From Actinomycetes bacterium (GTDB lineage Bacteria > Actinomycetota > Acidimicrobiia > Acidimicrobiales > RAAP-2): a stretch of 47,620 nucleotides of DNA. The translations under genes were made by a program, and so were the position numbers. Shown here one piece after another: positions 23,696 through 31,519 of this stretch. Location: assembly GCA_021799615.1 (NCBI GenBank), contig JAJZAC010000008.1, forward strand, positions 1 through 47,620, read 5' to 3'. Position 1 is the stretch's first letter. Each line of letters starts with the position of its first letter. The notes below the pieces were generated by a model. It searched no databases, had not been told where the DNA came from, and worked only from the letters and a program-made list of their open reading frames with translations.

Positions 23696-24235
23696 TCATG
23701 GCTGGCCCTTGTCGCGGTGGTCACGTAGCGCCCGGAGCTCAGGGAGGGCCTCCGCGTCCTTGGGCCGACTGGCCCGCTCCTTGGCGGCGATGACGTCGTC
23801 GAGCCCGGCGATCCGAATCGCGACCCCGTGCCCTTCGACGACCGTGGCGCGCTCGACGAGCTCCTCGTAGGGGACCAGCCTGCCGTCAGCGCCCTCGAGG
23901 CCAGCCAGCACGTCGAAGGGGCCGGCGTCGGTCATCCACGTCGTCATACCGGCCGACTCCAGCGCGGCGGCGTCGATCTGCACCGGTAGTCGTCGGGCCT
24001 CCTCGTCGCTCAACCCGGCCACCCGTAGCCTGGCGTCGAGCTCGCGGAGTGCCGTCGCCAGCCGATCGAGGTTGGAGCGCTCACGTCGGACCACGCAGTC
24101 GGCGTCCTCCGTCGGGCGGTTGGCCCCGTAGGCGAGGGCGGCGACGCCTCCGACCAGCAAGTAGTCGACCCGGTGACGGTCCAGGACCTCGACGAGCCTG
24201 CCGAGATCGTGCGGAGGATCGTCAGGCTCCGCCAT
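23696..24235 (-). CDS. Nucleotidyltransferase-fold protein, likely toxin or its partner (MNT/AbiEii-like)
   Basis: About 179 residues. YLLVGGVAALAYGANRPTEDADCV is the GG...G/R-x-T-x-D-x-D signature of the polymerase-beta nucleotidyltransferase fold, with the two metal-binding Asp. Later stretches (LPVQIDAAAL, GPFDVLAGLEG, DDVIAAKERASRPKD) match stand-alone members that form two-gene defence or toxin-antitoxin modules. The ATG at 24235 overlaps the small upstream gene by 14 nt, so the two are translated together. It lies inside the interval bounded by the tRNA-Phe duplication. Transfer of a nucleotide to tRNA or protein is the known chemistry of the group; the target here is unknown. Confidence 0.72.
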   Translation of the reverse strand: MAEPDDPPHDLGRLVEVLDRHRVDYLLVGGVAALAYGANRPTEDADCVVRRERSNLDRLATALRELDARLRVAGLSDEEARRLPVQIDAAALESAGMTTWMTDAGPFDVLAGLEGADGRLVPYEELVERATVVEGHGVAIRIAGLDDVIAAKERASRPKDAEALPELRALRDHRDKGQP

Positions 24236-24416
24236 CGTCGCCGGTCCGCTCCGCGGCACGCTTCGCGTCCACCTCGGCGAGCCAGGCCAGGACGGCCTCC
24301 CGGGTGTCGAGCCGACGACCGTCCCAAAGGACGCTGACGTCGTCCGACGTGGGGGACGGAGCCTGGCGGACGCGCTCGATCAGCTCCTCTGCGCTCAGTA
24401 CCGGCTGCGTCGTCAC
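24222..24416 (-). CDS. Small partner protein of the nucleotidyltransferase
   Basis: A 64-residue acidic/helical protein (starts MTTQPVLSAEELIERV, contains VLWDGRRLDTREAVLAWLAEVDAKR). It precedes and overlaps the nucleotidyltransferase gene by 14 nt, the position normally held by the antitoxin-like member of such pairs. I recognise no named family. The GTG at 24416 has only a weak ribosome site (GGCGGTAGCGTGG upstream). Confidence 0.6.
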   Translation of the reverse strand: MTTQPVLSAEELIERVRQAPSPTSDDVSVLWDGRRLDTREAVLAWLAEVDAKRAAERTGDDGGA

Positions 24417-24717
24417 GCGACCACGCTACCGCCCGAGTCCGGCGAGACACCCCAGAGCCGACCTTTGCGGGCCGCGCGGTGCTGGGAGCCGTTGCGTGCG
24501 CGCCCGGAGCCAGCCCGGTGCGCGTCGGTGGAACCCTGGCGAGCGATTCGGCCCCTGCGACGACGAGGAGCTGCGGAGCCTGCATCCGCTCCACCGATCG
24601 AGCCGGCGGGACGATACGCCGACGCCGTCACAGCCGATCTGGTAAGGGCCTGGCACCGGACCGGTGACCCGGACGCCTTGGCGCTGGCCGCACCCCCGCT
24701 GACCTGCACCTTCTCGG
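24417..24717. other. Intergenic stretch between the nucleotidyltransferase pair and tRNA-Phe
   Basis: A plus-strand frame here ends in a peptide read from tRNA sequence, so it is not a real gene. I see no integrase, promoter or hairpin that I can support. Confidence 0.5.
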
Positions 24718-24790
24718 TGGTCGGGACCGGCGTCGATCCGGTGACCTCGCGCTTTTCAGGCGCGCGCTCTACCAACTGAGCTACCCGACC
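24718..24790 (-). tRNA. tRNA-Phe (GAA)
   Basis: Cloverleaf read on the minus strand: acceptor GGTCGGG with CCCGACC, D-arm TAGCTCAGTTGGTAGAGC, anticodon loop CTGAAAA (anticodon GAA) on a GCGCGC-type stem, and T-arm GGATCGACGCC. Discriminator A; CCA is not encoded in full (CCG follows). It is the last gene of a Glu-Asp-Phe tRNA run and its 3' half is copied at 23435-23492. Confidence 0.93.
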
Positions 24791-24847
24791 CTGGCGCCCG
24801 GTCGCCCGAGGGCGGACCGGCCGGCAGATCATCTCGGTGGACCGAGA

Positions 24848-24925
24848 TGGCGGACCTGACGGGATTTGAACCCGCGACCTCCGGCTTGACAGGCCGGCGT
24901 GCACTCCAAACTGCACCACAGGTCC
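24848..24925 (-). tRNA. tRNA-Asp (GTC)
   Basis: Acceptor GGACCTG with CAGGTCC, D-arm TGGTGCAGTTTGGAGTGCA, anticodon loop CTGTCAA (anticodon GTC) on a GCCGG stem, T-loop GTTCAAATC. Discriminator G followed by an encoded CCA. Confidence 0.93.
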
Positions 24926-24952
24926 CCGACGCACCTGCGTTGGGGTATGTCG

Positions 24953-25025
24953 CACCCCCAACGGGATTCGAACCCGTGTTACCGCCTTGAAAGGGCGGCG
25001 TCCTCGGCCACTGGACGATGGGGGC
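24953..25025 (-). tRNA. tRNA-Glu (TTC)
   Basis: Acceptor GCCCCCA with TGGGGGT, D-arm TCGTCCAGTGGCCGAGGA, anticodon loop CTTTCAA (anticodon TTC) on a CCGCC stem, T-loop GTTCGAATC. CCA is not encoded. First gene of the tRNA cluster, in the order known from mycobacteria (gluT-aspT-pheU). Confidence 0.93.
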
Positions 25026-25049
25026 TTCGAACCCAGACAGGGCCTAAGG

Positions 25050-25055
25050 AGATTA
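25050..25055 (-). promoter_or_regulatory. Possible -10 element of the tRNA cluster
   Basis: TAATCT on the minus strand lies 24 bases upstream of the mature tRNA-Glu 5' end. No good -35 is seen at the right distance, so this rests on the -10 match alone. Confidence 0.35.
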
Positions 25056-25200
25056 GCAGAGCCCCTGGCACGGCCACACGGCCACGCGGCGGCGCAAGCC
25101 TCGACCAGCCCGACGCCGACCGGACCTGCGGCCGGCGGCCCGATCTCCGGCCCGGTGGTCTCGTCCGGCCCCGCCCCGTGGCTGCCGACCCGGCGGGCTC

Positions 25201-25716
25201 CTATGCGGGAAGGCCGGTCAGCGGATCGGTGCCCTCGTCGGGAAGGTCGCCCGCCACGGCCTCCACGATCAGCTCCTGGAGGGCACCGAGCACCTCGTAC
25301 ACACGGAACAGCGGTGCGTCGGGGTCGTCGCCCCCGGGGGCGTCCATCTCCTCGGTGACGTCGAGCCGGGTGCCGAGCACCAGACGGACGGTGCCGATGG
25401 CCCCCAGCCAGGCCTCGAGCTCCTCGCGGTCGATCGTCTTCGCGTGCGCGGTGGCAGCCAGGGTGGCGAGCACGTTCCGGTGGTGCTCGGCCAGGACGTC
25501 GTCGACCAACTCCCGGTAGGCCGACTCCTCGGCCTCGTGCTCCCCACCCACGTACGCCGGCGGGTAGAGCCGGCGGGTCACGTCGTCCCCCGAGCGCAGC
25601 ACCGGGGCGAACTGGTCCGCCAGCGACGCCAGGACATTGCGGACCGACGGATCGAGGTCGATCTTGTAGCGCCCGTCCCGGCGGCGCCGGATGGGCGACG
25701 TGAACGACGGGCTCAC
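25201..25716 (-). CDS. DUF2017-family protein
   Basis: A 171-residue protein of the actinobacterial DUF2017 type, which is regularly encoded next to clpS. Visible features: RRRDGRYKIDLDPSVRNVLASLADQF near the start, RRLYPPAYVGGEHEAEESAYRELVDDVL in the middle and a helical end (VYEVLGALQELIVEAVAG). No catalytic motif is known for the family, and I cannot assign a function. The GTG at 25716 overlaps the clpS stop codon as GTGA, so the two are translationally coupled. Confidence 0.8.
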   Translation of the reverse strand: MSPSFTSPIRRRRDGRYKIDLDPSVRNVLASLADQFAPVLRSGDDVTRRLYPPAYVGGEHEAEESAYRELVDDVLAEHHRNVLATLAATAHAKTIDREELEAWLGAIGTVRLVLGTRLDVTEEMDAPGGDDPDAPLFRVYEVLGALQELIVEAVAGDLPDEGTDPLTGLPA

Positions 25717-26039
25717 CCTGACTGCTCCATCGTCGCCCACAGCCCGTGCTCGTGGAGCCGGTAGACGTCGAGCTCGGCCCGCTCCCGGGTCCCCGACGCC
25801 ACCACCGCCCGCCCCTTGGTGTGGACGTCCATCATCAGCCTGGTGGCCTTCTCCTTCGAGTAGCCGAACAGCTTCTGGAACACGTAGGTGACGAACGACA
25901 TCAGGTTGATGGGGTCGTTCCACACGATCACCAGCCACGGCTGGTCGGTCGTCACGTCGGTCTCGCTCCCCGGCACGTCGAGCTCGGCCGGCGCCGCCGG
26001 ACCGCCTGCCTGCGCAACGAGGCCGTGCTTCCGGTTCAT
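25713..26039 (-). CDS. clpS: ATP-dependent Clp protease adaptor ClpS
   Basis: A 108-residue protein. Residues about 33-105 contain the ClpS core: PWLVIVWNDPINLMSFVTYVFQKLFGYSKEKATRLMMDVHTKGRAVVASGTRERAELDVYRLHEHGLWATME. The N-recognin pocket residues (Asn-Asp of WNDP, the Met-Ser helix, Met of MMDVH, and the VHxxGxAVV stretch) are all present. It delivers proteins bearing destabilising N-terminal residues to ClpAP/ClpCP. The ATG at 26039 overlaps the ctaA stop codon as ATGA; being coupled to a haem biosynthesis gene is unusual but the DUF2017 neighbour is the normal one. Confidence 0.9.
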   Translation of the reverse strand: MNRKHGLVAQAGGPAAPAELDVPGSETDVTTDQPWLVIVWNDPINLMSFVTYVFQKLFGYSKEKATRLMMDVHTKGRAVVASGTRERAELDVYRLHEHGLWATMEQSG

Positions 26040-27022
26040 GCCGTCGCCCCGCCCGCCCCGTGGGTCACGCCCACGGTCGCGCCGCTCTCGGCCGCCCTCC
26101 CCCGGCCGGTGTCCCCCGGCGTCCCCTTCGCCTCCGTCGCCAGTTCGGCGGTGTGGGCGGCCAGGCCGTGATGCAACCACAGCACCGCCGAGACCACGAC
26201 CGTCGCCCCCACCACGTGGACGCCCACCAGCACGGCGGGAAGGTGGGTGAAGTACTGCGTGTAGCCGATCACCCCCTGCGCGGCCATGACGGCGAGCACG
26301 ATCCGGCCACGATCCTGCACCTTCGCCGGTGCGTCGGTGCGCCACAGCACGTAGAGCAGGGCGAGCAGGATGACGCCGCCGGTCAGGACCGTCTCGGCGT
26401 GGATCCGGGCCATGGTGACGAGGGCCATCGGGATCCGCTTCGCACCGGGGCCCCCGGCGTGCGGCCCGGAGCCGGTGACGCCGGTGCCAGCGACCAGCGC
26501 CGCCACGACGACCACGAGGAACACCCGGGCCAGGACGAGGGCGCGCCGGTCCACCAGGGCTGTGCCCCGCCCCGGACCGTGGTCGGCCCGCAGCACCAGC
26601 AGCACCGCATCGGCCAGCACGACCATTCCCAGCATGAAGTGGCCGGCCACCACGTAGGGGTTGAGCTTGCTGGTGACGACGATGGCGCCGACCACCGCTT
26701 CGGCCACGACGCCGGCCACCAGCCCCCCTGCCAGCCACGTCAGATCTCGACGGCGGGGACGGCGCACCAGGGCGGCCCCCAGGGTCGCGCCGCACGCCAC
26801 CACCAGCACCACCACCACCATCCGGTTCCCGAACTCGATCATCGGATGCAGCGACAGTGGCGGGGTGATGCGCTGGTGGGCGCAGGTCGGCCAGTCGGGA
26901 CAGCCGAGCCCGGAGCCCGAGAGGCGCACGGCGGCGCCGGTGGCCACGTTGGCGACCACCAGGACCGCAGTGATGCGGGCGAGCACGAGGAATCGGGTGG
27001 GCCCGACGGCGAGACGTGACAC
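26036..27022 (-). CDS. ctaA: Heme A synthase (COX15/CtaA)
   Basis: A 328-residue integral membrane enzyme that oxidises the C8 methyl of haem O to give haem A for cytochrome aa3 oxidase. Eight hydrophobic segments are visible, arranged as two four-helix halves. GLGCPDWPTC contains the Cys pair of the first periplasmic loop; conserved His are seen in HPMIEFGNRM, VVAGHFMLG, RIHAETVLTGG and GVHVVGATV, matching the haem-ligand positions of the family. The C-terminus has a charged tail. A GTG at 27022 is used, with TACGAT ending 9 nt upstream. It is divergent from ctaB, as expected for enzymes of the same pathway. Confidence 0.9.
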   Translation of the reverse strand: MSRLAVGPTRFLVLARITAVLVVANVATGAAVRLSGSGLGCPDWPTCAHQRITPPLSLHPMIEFGNRMVVVVLVVACGATLGAALVRRPRRRDLTWLAGGLVAGVVAEAVVGAIVVTSKLNPYVVAGHFMLGMVVLADAVLLVLRADHGPGRGTALVDRRALVLARVFLVVVVAALVAGTGVTGSGPHAGGPGAKRIPMALVTMARIHAETVLTGGVILLALLYVLWRTDAPAKVQDRGRIVLAVMAAQGVIGYTQYFTHLPAVLVGVHVVGATVVVSAVLWLHHGLAAHTAELATEAKGTPGDTGRGRAAESGATVGVTHGAGGATA

Positions 27023-27031
27023 CGGCGTCCG

Positions 27032-27037
27032 ATCGTA
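27032..27037 (-). promoter_or_regulatory. -10 element TACGAT for ctaA
   Basis: TACGAT on the minus strand ends 9 nt before the ctaA GTG, leaving at most a 2-3 base leader. Confidence 0.35.
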
Positions 27038-27185
27038 CCGGCGTCGCCCCCGGGCCGGAAAGGCCGCCCCGGTCAGGCGACGGCATCCGGCCTGGCCCCT
27101 GCGGCCCCTCCGGTCCGCCCGGCCGACCGGTGGAGCCCCGAACGGGCCTTGGTGGGGCGAATGGTGGGATGGGCCCCGGGGCCCC

Positions 27186-27191
27186 TAGTCT
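27186..27191 (+). promoter_or_regulatory. -10 element TAGTCT for ctaB (leaderless)
   Basis: TAGTCT ends 7 nt before the ctaB ATG, so transcription should begin at or next to the start codon. TGGTGG (27162-27167) is a weak -35 candidate at 18-nt spacing. Confidence 0.5.
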
Positions 27192-27198
27192 GGAACAG

Positions 27199-28104
27199 AT
27201 GTCAGTACCGGCCGTCACCCTCGTGACCGGGCGGGCACGTGTGACCCGGGTCAGCGCCTACGTCGCGCTGACCAAGCCGCAGATCATCGAGCTCCTGCTG
27301 GTCACCACGCTGCCCGCCATGATCGTGGCGAAGCGCGGCCTGCCGTCGCCCTGGCTGATGGTGGCCACCCTGGTCGGGGGAGCCCTGGCCGCCGGCGGCG
27401 CCAACGCCATCAACATGGTGGTCGACCGGGACATCGACAAGGTCATGCACCGCACCCGGAACCGGCCCCTCGTCACCGGAGTCCTCACTCCCCGAGCCGC
27501 CCTCATCTTCGCCCTCGCCCTCGAGGCCGTGGCCTTCGCTGAGCTGTGGCTGGCGGTCAACCTCCTGTCCGCCGTCCTCGCCGTCTCCGCCACCGCCTTC
27601 TACATCTTCGTCTACACCCTGTGGCTCAAGCGGACATCCAGCCAGAACATCGTCATCGGCGGGGCAGCCGGTGCGGTACCGGTGCTCGTCGGGTGGGCAG
27701 CCGTCACCAATTCGCTGACCTGGGCCCCGCTCGTCATGTTCGCCGTCATCTTCATCTGGACCCCGCCCCACTTCTGGGCGTTGGCGGTCAAGTACAAGGA
27801 CGACTACGAGGCGGCCCACGTCCCCATGCTCCCGGTGGTTGCCACCTTCAAGCGGACGGCCGCCGAGATCGTGGCCTACACGGTGGCACTAGTCGCCGTG
27901 ACCCTGGTGCTGGCCCCGGTCGCTCACCTGGGCGTCATCTACATCGCCTCCGCCGCCGTCCTCGGCGCCGGGTTCCTGGTGCTCACCGTCCGCCTGTGGC
28001 GTTCCGTCACCCCGAAGGCGTCGATGGCCGTCTTCCGGTACTCGATCACCTACCTCACCCTGTTGTTCGTCGCCATGGCCGTCGACGTCCTCGTCGCCCA
28101 TTGA
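27199..28104 (+). CDS. ctaB: Protoheme IX farnesyltransferase (heme O synthase)
   Basis: A 301-residue UbiA-family prenyltransferase that attaches the farnesyl chain to protohaem, the step before CtaA. Signature elements: ALTKPQIIELLLVTTLPAM at the start, the first Asp-rich motif in NAINMVVDRDIDKVMHRTRNRPL (NxxxDxxxD), and the second loop YKDDYEAAHVPMLPV. Nine hydrophobic segments can be counted. The ATG at 27199 is placed by the TAGTCT -10 just upstream; a GTG twelve codons further in is a weaker choice. The gene is followed by the TlpA-type gene with a TTGA overlap. Confidence 0.92.
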   Translation: MSVPAVTLVTGRARVTRVSAYVALTKPQIIELLLVTTLPAMIVAKRGLPSPWLMVATLVGGALAAGGANAINMVVDRDIDKVMHRTRNRPLVTGVLTPRAALIFALALEAVAFAELWLAVNLLSAVLAVSATAFYIFVYTLWLKRTSSQNIVIGGAAGAVPVLVGWAAVTNSLTWAPLVMFAVIFIWTPPHFWALAVKYKDDYEAAHVPMLPVVATFKRTAAEIVAYTVALVAVTLVLAPVAHLGVIYIASAAVLGAGFLVLTVRLWRSVTPKASMAVFRYSITYLTLLFVAMAVDVLVAH

Positions 28105-28736
28105 CGGACGAGGGCGCCGCTCCAGAACGCGCTGCTCCTGACGAGGGCGCCGACCCGGCTCCCGGCACGCGTCGCCCCCGGCGGGTGCGGGCGTTGGTCG
28201 CCGGCGTGGTGGCCGCCGGGGTCCTCGCCCTCGTCCTCTTCGGCTTCGTGGGCGTCGGGTCCAAGGCGTCGACCACCCCCGGGGTGACGGTGGGCAGCGT
28301 GGCCCCCGACTTCTCCCTCCCCTCCGTGCTCGGCGGCCCCCCCGTCCATCTCGACGGGCTCGGCGTCGACCGCCACGTGCCCGTCGTCCTCAACTTCTTC
28401 GCCTCGTGGTGCGGCCCCTGTCAGCAGGAGACCCCCCTCCTCGCCCGCACCGCCACGCGGGCCATCGCCGCCCACGCGAAGGTGCAGTTCGTCGGGGTCG
28501 ACGTGAACGACCCCACCGACGGTGCCTCGTTCGTGCGCAGCTCCGCCATCCCCTACCCGGTGGGGGCGGACACCACTCTCCGGGTCACCTCGGCCCTCTA
28601 CGCCCTGAACAACCAGCCGAACACCTTCTTCATCGACGCCTCGGGCCACGTGATCGGCCACGTGATCGGCGCCCTCACCCCGACCACCCTGACCTCGTGG
28701 CTGCACCGGTTGTCGGTGCCCGTATCGGCGGCGTAG
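28101..28736 (+). CDS. TlpA/ResA-type membrane-anchored thiol-disulfide oxidoreductase
   Basis: A 211-residue protein with an N-terminal anchor (about residues 31-50, after RRPRRVR) and an extracytoplasmic thioredoxin fold. The active site is WCGPC (Cys104, Cys107) in VLNFFASWCGPCQQETP. PNTFFIDASGHVIG carries the cis-Pro side of the fold. In cytochrome oxidase operons such proteins keep apo-cytochrome or CuA-site cysteines reduced, which fits its place after ctaB (inference). The TTG at 28101 overlaps the ctaB stop as TTGA; a GTG at 28185 is possible and would remove the charged cytoplasmic tail. GHVIGHVIG near the end is a small in-frame duplication. Confidence 0.82.
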   Translation: MTDEGAAPERAAPDEGADPAPGTRRPRRVRALVAGVVAAGVLALVLFGFVGVGSKASTTPGVTVGSVAPDFSLPSVLGGPPVHLDGLGVDRHVPVVLNFFASWCGPCQQETPLLARTATRAIAAHAKVQFVGVDVNDPTDGASFVRSSAIPYPVGADTTLRVTSALYALNNQPNTFFIDASGHVIGHVIGALTPTTLTSWLHRLSVPVSAA

Positions 28737-28805
28737 GGTCGCATAGAACCGGTTCCAATTCTGGGGCGCAGGCCCGCAGCCGGCACGGCGATCGAAGGGG
28801 AGCAC

Positions 28806-29777
28806 ATGTCCGCCGACACGATGGACGGATCCGGGGGGGCGGCACCGGCGATCGAGGGCAGGACGGTGGTGGTGGTCGGTGCGACCGGCCAGGTGGCCGA
28901 ACCGGTGGCCGTGGCACTGGCCGGCGCCAACGAGGTCGTCGGCGCCGCCCGCTTCCGGGACGCCGAGGCCCGGGAGCGCCTGGAGGCTGCCGGCGTGCGG
29001 TGTGTCCCCATCGACCTCGCCGCGGGCGACGTCGCCGGGCTGCCGGCCGATGCCGACCTGGTCCTCAACTTCGCCGTGGTCAAGTCGAACAGGTGGACCA
29101 CCGACCTGGACGCCAACATCGGCGGTCTGGCCGACCTGATGGAGCACCACCGGCGGGCCACCGCCTTCCTCCACTGCTCGTCCACCGCCGTCTACAAGCC
29201 GATGGGCCACCACGTGTTCGTCGAGGACGACCTGTTGGGGGACAGCCACGCCATCTGGCCGTTCCTGCGCACCTACAGCATCTCGAAGATCGCGTCCGAG
29301 GCCACCGCCCGCTGGGCGGCTCGGCGCTTCGACCTCCCCACCACCATCGCCCGGCTGTCCGTCCCCTACGGGAACCGCGGCGGGTGGCCGGCCATCCACC
29401 TCGAGATGATGCTGAACGGGACGCCCGTCCCCGTCCACGCCGACGCCCCCAGCGTCTACCACCCCATCCACGAGGACGACATCTTCGCCATGCTCCCCGC
29501 CCTGGTGTCGGCGGCCGGCGTGCCCGCCGTCACCGTGAACTGGGGCGGGGACGAGGCGGTCAGCATCGAGGAGTGGTGCGGTCATCTGGCCGGCCTGACC
29601 GGGCTCGAGGCCACCTTCGCCCCAACGGAGGCGACGCTCGACAGCGTGCAGATCGACCTCACCCGCATGCACGAGCTGATCGGCCACACCCGGGTGCCGT
29701 GGCGTGAGGGCCTGGAGCGCATGGTGGCGGCCCGCCACCCGGAGCTCCTGTCGTCCCTGGCCGACGCCGAGGGCTGA
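28806..29777 (+). CDS. NAD-dependent epimerase/dehydratase-type extended SDR
   Basis: A 323-residue extended short-chain dehydrogenase. VVVVGATGQVAEPVAVAL is the NAD(P)-binding GxxGxxx loop (residues about 21-38). The catalytic stretch has CSSTAVYKP and YSISKIASE (YxxxK). SVPYGNRGGWPAIHLEMMLNG and VYHPIHEDDIFAML are the usual substrate-side and C-terminal sequences of nucleotide-sugar epimerase relatives. The product cannot be told from sequence. A GAAGGGGA ribosome site lies 4 nt before the ATG. It appears to be transcribed alone, after the TlpA gene and convergent with the glycoside hydrolase gene. Confidence 0.8.
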   Translation: MSADTMDGSGGAAPAIEGRTVVVVGATGQVAEPVAVALAGANEVVGAARFRDAEARERLEAAGVRCVPIDLAAGDVAGLPADADLVLNFAVVKSNRWTTDLDANIGGLADLMEHHRRATAFLHCSSTAVYKPMGHHVFVEDDLLGDSHAIWPFLRTYSISKIASEATARWAARRFDLPTTIARLSVPYGNRGGWPAIHLEMMLNGTPVPVHADAPSVYHPIHEDDIFAMLPALVSAAGVPAVTVNWGGDEAVSIEEWCGHLAGLTGLEATFAPTEATLDSVQIDLTRMHELIGHTRVPWREGLERMVAARHPELLSSLADAEG

Positions 29778-29779
29778 CC

Positions 29780-29802
29780 GGGCCCCGCTCGGGGGCGGGC
29801 CC
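29780..29802. terminator. Possible hairpin between convergent genes
   Basis: GGGCCC occurs at 29780-29785 and 29797-29802, and GGCCCCGC can pair with GCGGGCC with one bulged base just after the epimerase stop codon. Plausible terminator for the epimerase gene; no T-tract. Confidence 0.4.
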
Positions 29803-29853
29803 CCGTCGGGTCTGCTGCACGACGAGGTGAGATGGGCCGGCCCCGGCGGGTGT

Positions 29854-31281
29854 TCAGGAATTCGCCGCAGTCGGGACGGTGAAACCGACCCCGGTGATCG
29901 TGTAGGCCGGCAGGGTGATCGTGGTGCCGAGGACGCCGGTGGTGCGGGTGAGGCCCGAGGCGGTCGTGGTGGGGGCAGCGCTGATGGACACGGTGGACGA
30001 CCCTGGTGACAGGCCGGTCCCGGTGCCGGGAGACAGGGTGACGGCCTGGTCCGTCAGGTTGATCAGCACCGTTCGGGTGCCGAGCGGGCCGTCGAAGGAC
30101 ACTCCGATCACCCCGGCAGCACCATCAGGCAGGGCGGGTGCCTCGGTGAAGCTGAGTGGCGTGATCCTCGAAGCCTGGGTGGAGGCAGTGGTCAGGAACA
30201 TCAGGGCCGTTCCGGCCACCGTCGGTTGCGGGACCCGTCCTGAGGTGAAGGCACCCGTGGAGGGATCGGAGAACAGATCCCAGTAGTCGTCCAGCTGCAC
30301 CCGGGGTGATTGATCGAACAGAGCCACCATCTCGGCGACGTAGAGCCCGTGGAGCCAGGTGGTGCCCCGAGCCGGTTTGCCGCCCGAGAGGCTCTGCCGG
30401 GACAGGTTGAACTCGGTGAACCAGATCCGGTAGCGGCTGGGAATGGTTGCCATGACCTGCTCGGTGGATCGCCAACTGGTCTGGGCAGCGGCGAGAACCT
30501 GCGCCGGACCGGGGTCCTTGCCGAGCGGGGCGACGTAGTCGTGCAGCGTGACTGCGTTGATGTCCGCGCCGGCGACCGAGAGCAGGGTGGGGTTCCAGGA
30601 TCGCTCGCGAACCGTGTCCTGCGGGAGCGACCCGACCGCGGCGATCTGGGCGTCGGGAAACGCAGCCCGGATCGCAGGCGCCCATTGCGCCACGCTACGG
30701 GCATAGGAGGCTGCCGTCGGGAACACCTTCAGGTAATTGCTGTTGTCCAGGTAGAACTCGTTGCCCAACTCGACATAGCGCACCGGGATCCCCAGACTCT
30801 GGGCGGTGTGCAGCATCTGCAACTGGTCCGGCAACGTCGAGGTGAGCAGGTTCAGGTCGAACACCGGAGTGGTCCCGGTCTCCCGGACGATGGCCTGCAG
30901 GGTCTGCAGGGTGAAGCCGTAGTCCTGGAACCGACCCGGCTTCGATGTGCCACTGCTGGTGGTGGCTGCCGGTTGGTTGACCGACCCGCTCTGCCAGTTC
31001 CAGTAGTTCGCGATCGCTCCGCCCGGGTAACGGATCGTCCCACCCTGATAGTCCCGCAACGCGATGACCACCCCGGGTGCGGCGAAATCCTGACCGACCC
31101 CGGCGTAATCGAGGTTCGATCCGTTGACCGGTGCGGTCAGCGCCATCGGGGATCCTGCCCGGACTCCGACGGCGGCCGCATGCCCGCCGCCGGAAGACGC
31201 GGGTGCCGCCCCAGGATCACTGCACCCAGCCAGGAGAAGGACCGACACGGCACCCACCGCGAGACACGCCTTAGCGGACAT
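29854..31281 (-). CDS. Lipoprotein glycoside hydrolase-like protein (clan GH-A type)
   Basis: A 475-residue exported lipoprotein: the signal ends in the lipobox LLAGC with Cys20. The main part looks like a (beta/alpha)8 barrel of the GH-A clan: the acid/base position in YVELGNEFY (Asn174-Glu175) and the nucleophile in IWFTEFNLS (Glu290), with the usual spacing of about 115 residues. VTLHDYV and LDDYWDLFS lie on neighbouring barrel strands. The last 120 residues form a beta-rich domain (ISAAPTTTASGLTRTTGVLGTTITLPAYTITGVGFTV), as in alpha-L-arabinofuranosidase/GH79 relatives. Sugar specificity is not clear. The ATG at 31281 is supported by GGAG just upstream. The 238 bases after it to the ABC permease hold no other feature. 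Confidence 0.7.
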   Translation of the reverse strand: MSAKACLAVGAVSVLLLAGCSDPGAAPASSGGGHAAAVGVRAGSPMALTAPVNGSNLDYAGVGQDFAAPGVVIALRDYQGGTIRYPGGAIANYWNWQSGSVNQPAATTSSGTSKPGRFQDYGFTLQTLQAIVRETGTTPVFDLNLLTSTLPDQLQMLHTAQSLGIPVRYVELGNEFYLDNSNYLKVFPTAASYARSVAQWAPAIRAAFPDAQIAAVGSLPQDTVRERSWNPTLLSVAGADINAVTLHDYVAPLGKDPGPAQVLAAAQTSWRSTEQVMATIPSRYRIWFTEFNLSRQSLSGGKPARGTTWLHGLYVAEMVALFDQSPRVQLDDYWDLFSDPSTGAFTSGRVPQPTVAGTALMFLTTASTQASRITPLSFTEAPALPDGAAGVIGVSFDGPLGTRTVLINLTDQAVTLSPGTGTGLSPGSSTVSISAAPTTTASGLTRTTGVLGTTITLPAYTITGVGFTVPTAANS

Positions 31282-31519
31282 GGCTCCGATCGTTCGCCAT
31301 CCGTGTGAGACGGCCGTTCGAAGAATGTCAGCATTCGGTAAACCCGTCAGCCCCGCGGCGAGCAGAGCAACCGCCCCCTCCCAGACCCCTCCCTCCCTCA
31401 CCTGGGAAAGGCGGGTCTGTTGCACGATCCGGTGACAGGTTCGGCCACGCGGCCTGATCGGCAGCGGGGGTCCCGATCACGATCATCAGGGCCGAAGGAA
31501 CCAGATCGGCGCCGGTCCC

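Noticed and set aside
24465-24779. Plus-strand frame of 104 codons across the tRNA-Phe gene
   Set aside because: Its C-terminal third is read from antisense tRNA sequence, so it is not a real protein.
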